Part shown: positions 62,430 to 64,000 of the stretch, piece after piece
How positions within the stretch are numbered: position 1 is the stretch's first letter
Layout of the letters: the number at the start of each line of letters is the position of its first letter
Source: Hermatobates lingyangjiaoensis
Taxonomy: Eukaryota > Arthropoda > Insecta > Hemiptera > Hermatobatidae
Reading direction: 5' to 3'
Length of the DNA: 64,000 nt
NCBI GenBank assembly: GCA_026182355.1
Contig: JAPFBL010000255.1
Location: 1,798,001-1,862,000, forward strand
Notes under the pieces: generated by a model
Database searches by the model: none
Seen by the model: only the letters and a program-made list of their open reading frames with translations
Told to the model about the DNA's origin: nothing
Position numbers and translations under genes: made by a program

Positions 62430-64000
62430 ATTTAATATAACGCCAGCTTGAATTAACTTCTTTTTTTTTTGCAGTAATATCTGCTTTGTGAAATCTCTTC
62501 TAATCCAACCCTTCACCCTCTGATGAATTACCAAATATAAAGTTAAGTAATTGAGTTTAAATTTGACGCCATATTTTCAGGGATCTATGTGTATGAAATT
62601 TTACTGACTCTCTTCAAACCTTTGCCCTATAGTTACAACACACAAGTTAATTCAAATATTTGATTCTGATAAAGGTTATCATATCACTTCAGTCTTATTT
62701 TTATTATAAATATTATTATATTGATAACCTTTATTGAAGTAATATAATTTAATTAATCTCTAGATTGTTGCATCGTTTTAATGAGTCAGAAACTTACTTA
62801 AATAATGAACAGATTCCGTAGAAAAAGTTTTTTAATAGTAGTTATATCTGTAATTATCTGTTTACTTTTAATAAATGATAAGAACTTTATTCAAGAAATG
62901 ACTGATAATTCCTTGAAGCCGTCGCTGAAAGCACCTTTTTTTTGTTTTTTAATGGGGAATATGTTAATGTTTTGAATATAATGGCTGTTTTTATTGTGCG
63001 GTCCTCAAGAGGGCTTTCAAGTATTCCGCCACTTTGCAAGCCAAGAACTCTGCTTCAACTACAAACTAGACTTCCTTCATCTCAACACCCAAGTTTTTGT
63101 CACAAATTTGACTCATGGAGAATTAAATAGATTTTATTAAAAATTTATAAAATTTAATTTAAGCCTAAAACTTTTTTGTTTCATGAATATATAATTATTG
63201 AAATATGCATGTATTTATGTCGTCTCAAGAGCTTCAATATATCCACTTAGCAGCCATGAATGCTGCTGTCAATTACAACTAGATTCCTATCATCTCTAAC
63301 CCAAGTGTTAAGTCACAAATTGACTCATGAATTAAAGTGCAATGGTTTTATTAGAAATTGGTCAAAATTAATAGTTAAGTAAAACCATAATCATATGGAA
63401 TTCTGGAAAAACAGTATTAAGATAATAATCTAGCTGATCTACAGTGTTGCATGTAGAATTAGAATTTATATTTAAACTGTAATAAATAGCAAATTACATA
63501 GTAACAATGGTTTTTAGAACTTGGTCAAAAAATAGTTGTTTTTCAGTGGAATTCTGGAAAAACAGTTTAAGTAATACTAGCTGATCTACCAGAATTGCTG
63601 AGAAGAATTATAGATTTCAACTCTAATAATAAATATATTATATAACAATTTAATTATCTATAGTTCTGCACTTAATTTTTTTTCAGATAATTAAATTATT
63701 ACAGAATGTAATATAGATTAAGTAGATTATCATCAAAATCAAACTGATTACATCAATGCAACTTTCTTTTCGAAAAATTAAAACAAGTTTCTGTTATAAA
63801 ATATCCTTTAACTTTTTCTTAGATATATAGGGTCTACATATCTAAACCATTAACATGACTAGGCAATATTGAGCTTAACATTTTAGTTTCAAAAAATTCC
63901 ATATATAAATTACTGGGGGGGGGGGGGGGATAAGCAGTTACCCATTGAAAGACCAAATTTTTTATTATAAAAATTATTTTCAAACTGAAAAATGACAATT
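62430..64000. other. AT-rich noncoding stretch with a local duplication
   Basis: 62,980-63,130 and 63,220-63,345 share segments (gtcctcaagagggctttcaa/gtctcaagagcttcaat, ttgactcatggagaattaaa/ttgactcatgaattaaa), so they are a diverged direct duplication. 63,395-63,440 and 63,545-63,600 share attctggaaaaacagt and tagctgatctac. A 15-G run is at 63,915-63,929. No gene recognised. Confidence 0.5.

Overview
This is a eukaryotic, strongly AT-rich, repeat-dense window from an animal genome. It is almost certainly an insect or close arthropod, because the one convincing host coding segment is an exon of a CCHamide-type (bombesin-receptor-related) neuropeptide GPCR. No bacterial-style operons, rRNA, tRNA or CRISPR are visible. 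The insect order cannot be fixed from the sequence; a hemipteran is only a guess. Most open frames over 60 codons are low-complexity, AT-rich chance frames and are left out.

Layout. 1-25.7 kb is AT-rich noncoding DNA with decayed transposons: a ~300-bp repeat family (A) at 0.6 and 19.7 kb, a possible retropseudogene at 3.7-4.3 kb, a decayed non-LTR reverse transcriptase at 12.0-12.9 kb, a decayed Tc1/mariner-like transposase at 20.2-20.8 kb, an eroded LTR-element relic at 22.0-24.3 kb and a perfect family A palindrome at 24.8 kb. The GPCR exon lies at 25,714-26,099 with clean splice sites. No other exon of that gene was recognised, so much of the window is probably intronic to it. 30.8-34.4 kb and 57.7-62.4 kb hold copies of a ~2.4-kb family (B) carrying decayed reverse-transcriptase-like sequence and a recurrent short open frame. 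37.1-37.8 kb has a second LINE relic with a YADD motif. 38.9-42.4 kb is a cluster of microsatellite-linked repeats containing an internally deleted mariner (40,231-41,115) with intact ends and a TA duplication. 53.3-55.4 kb is a Helitron with a decayed PIF1-like helicase C-terminus, a 3' hairpin and a CTAG end.

The genes do not form a pathway. The GPCR exon is host; nearly everything else recognisable is dead mobile DNA: Helitron, mariner, Tc1/mariner-like, hAT end, LINEs, LTR relic, foldbacks. The best candidate for something not fully described is a short hairpin signature of the type CTGA-n-GACG...CGAAA. It recurs at about a dozen sites in otherwise different repeats, usually beside (TA)n tracts. 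A second candidate is the family B element, whose ends carry a TTACTATAAGTAA quasi-palindrome and which forms a large inverted repeat centred near 60,093.
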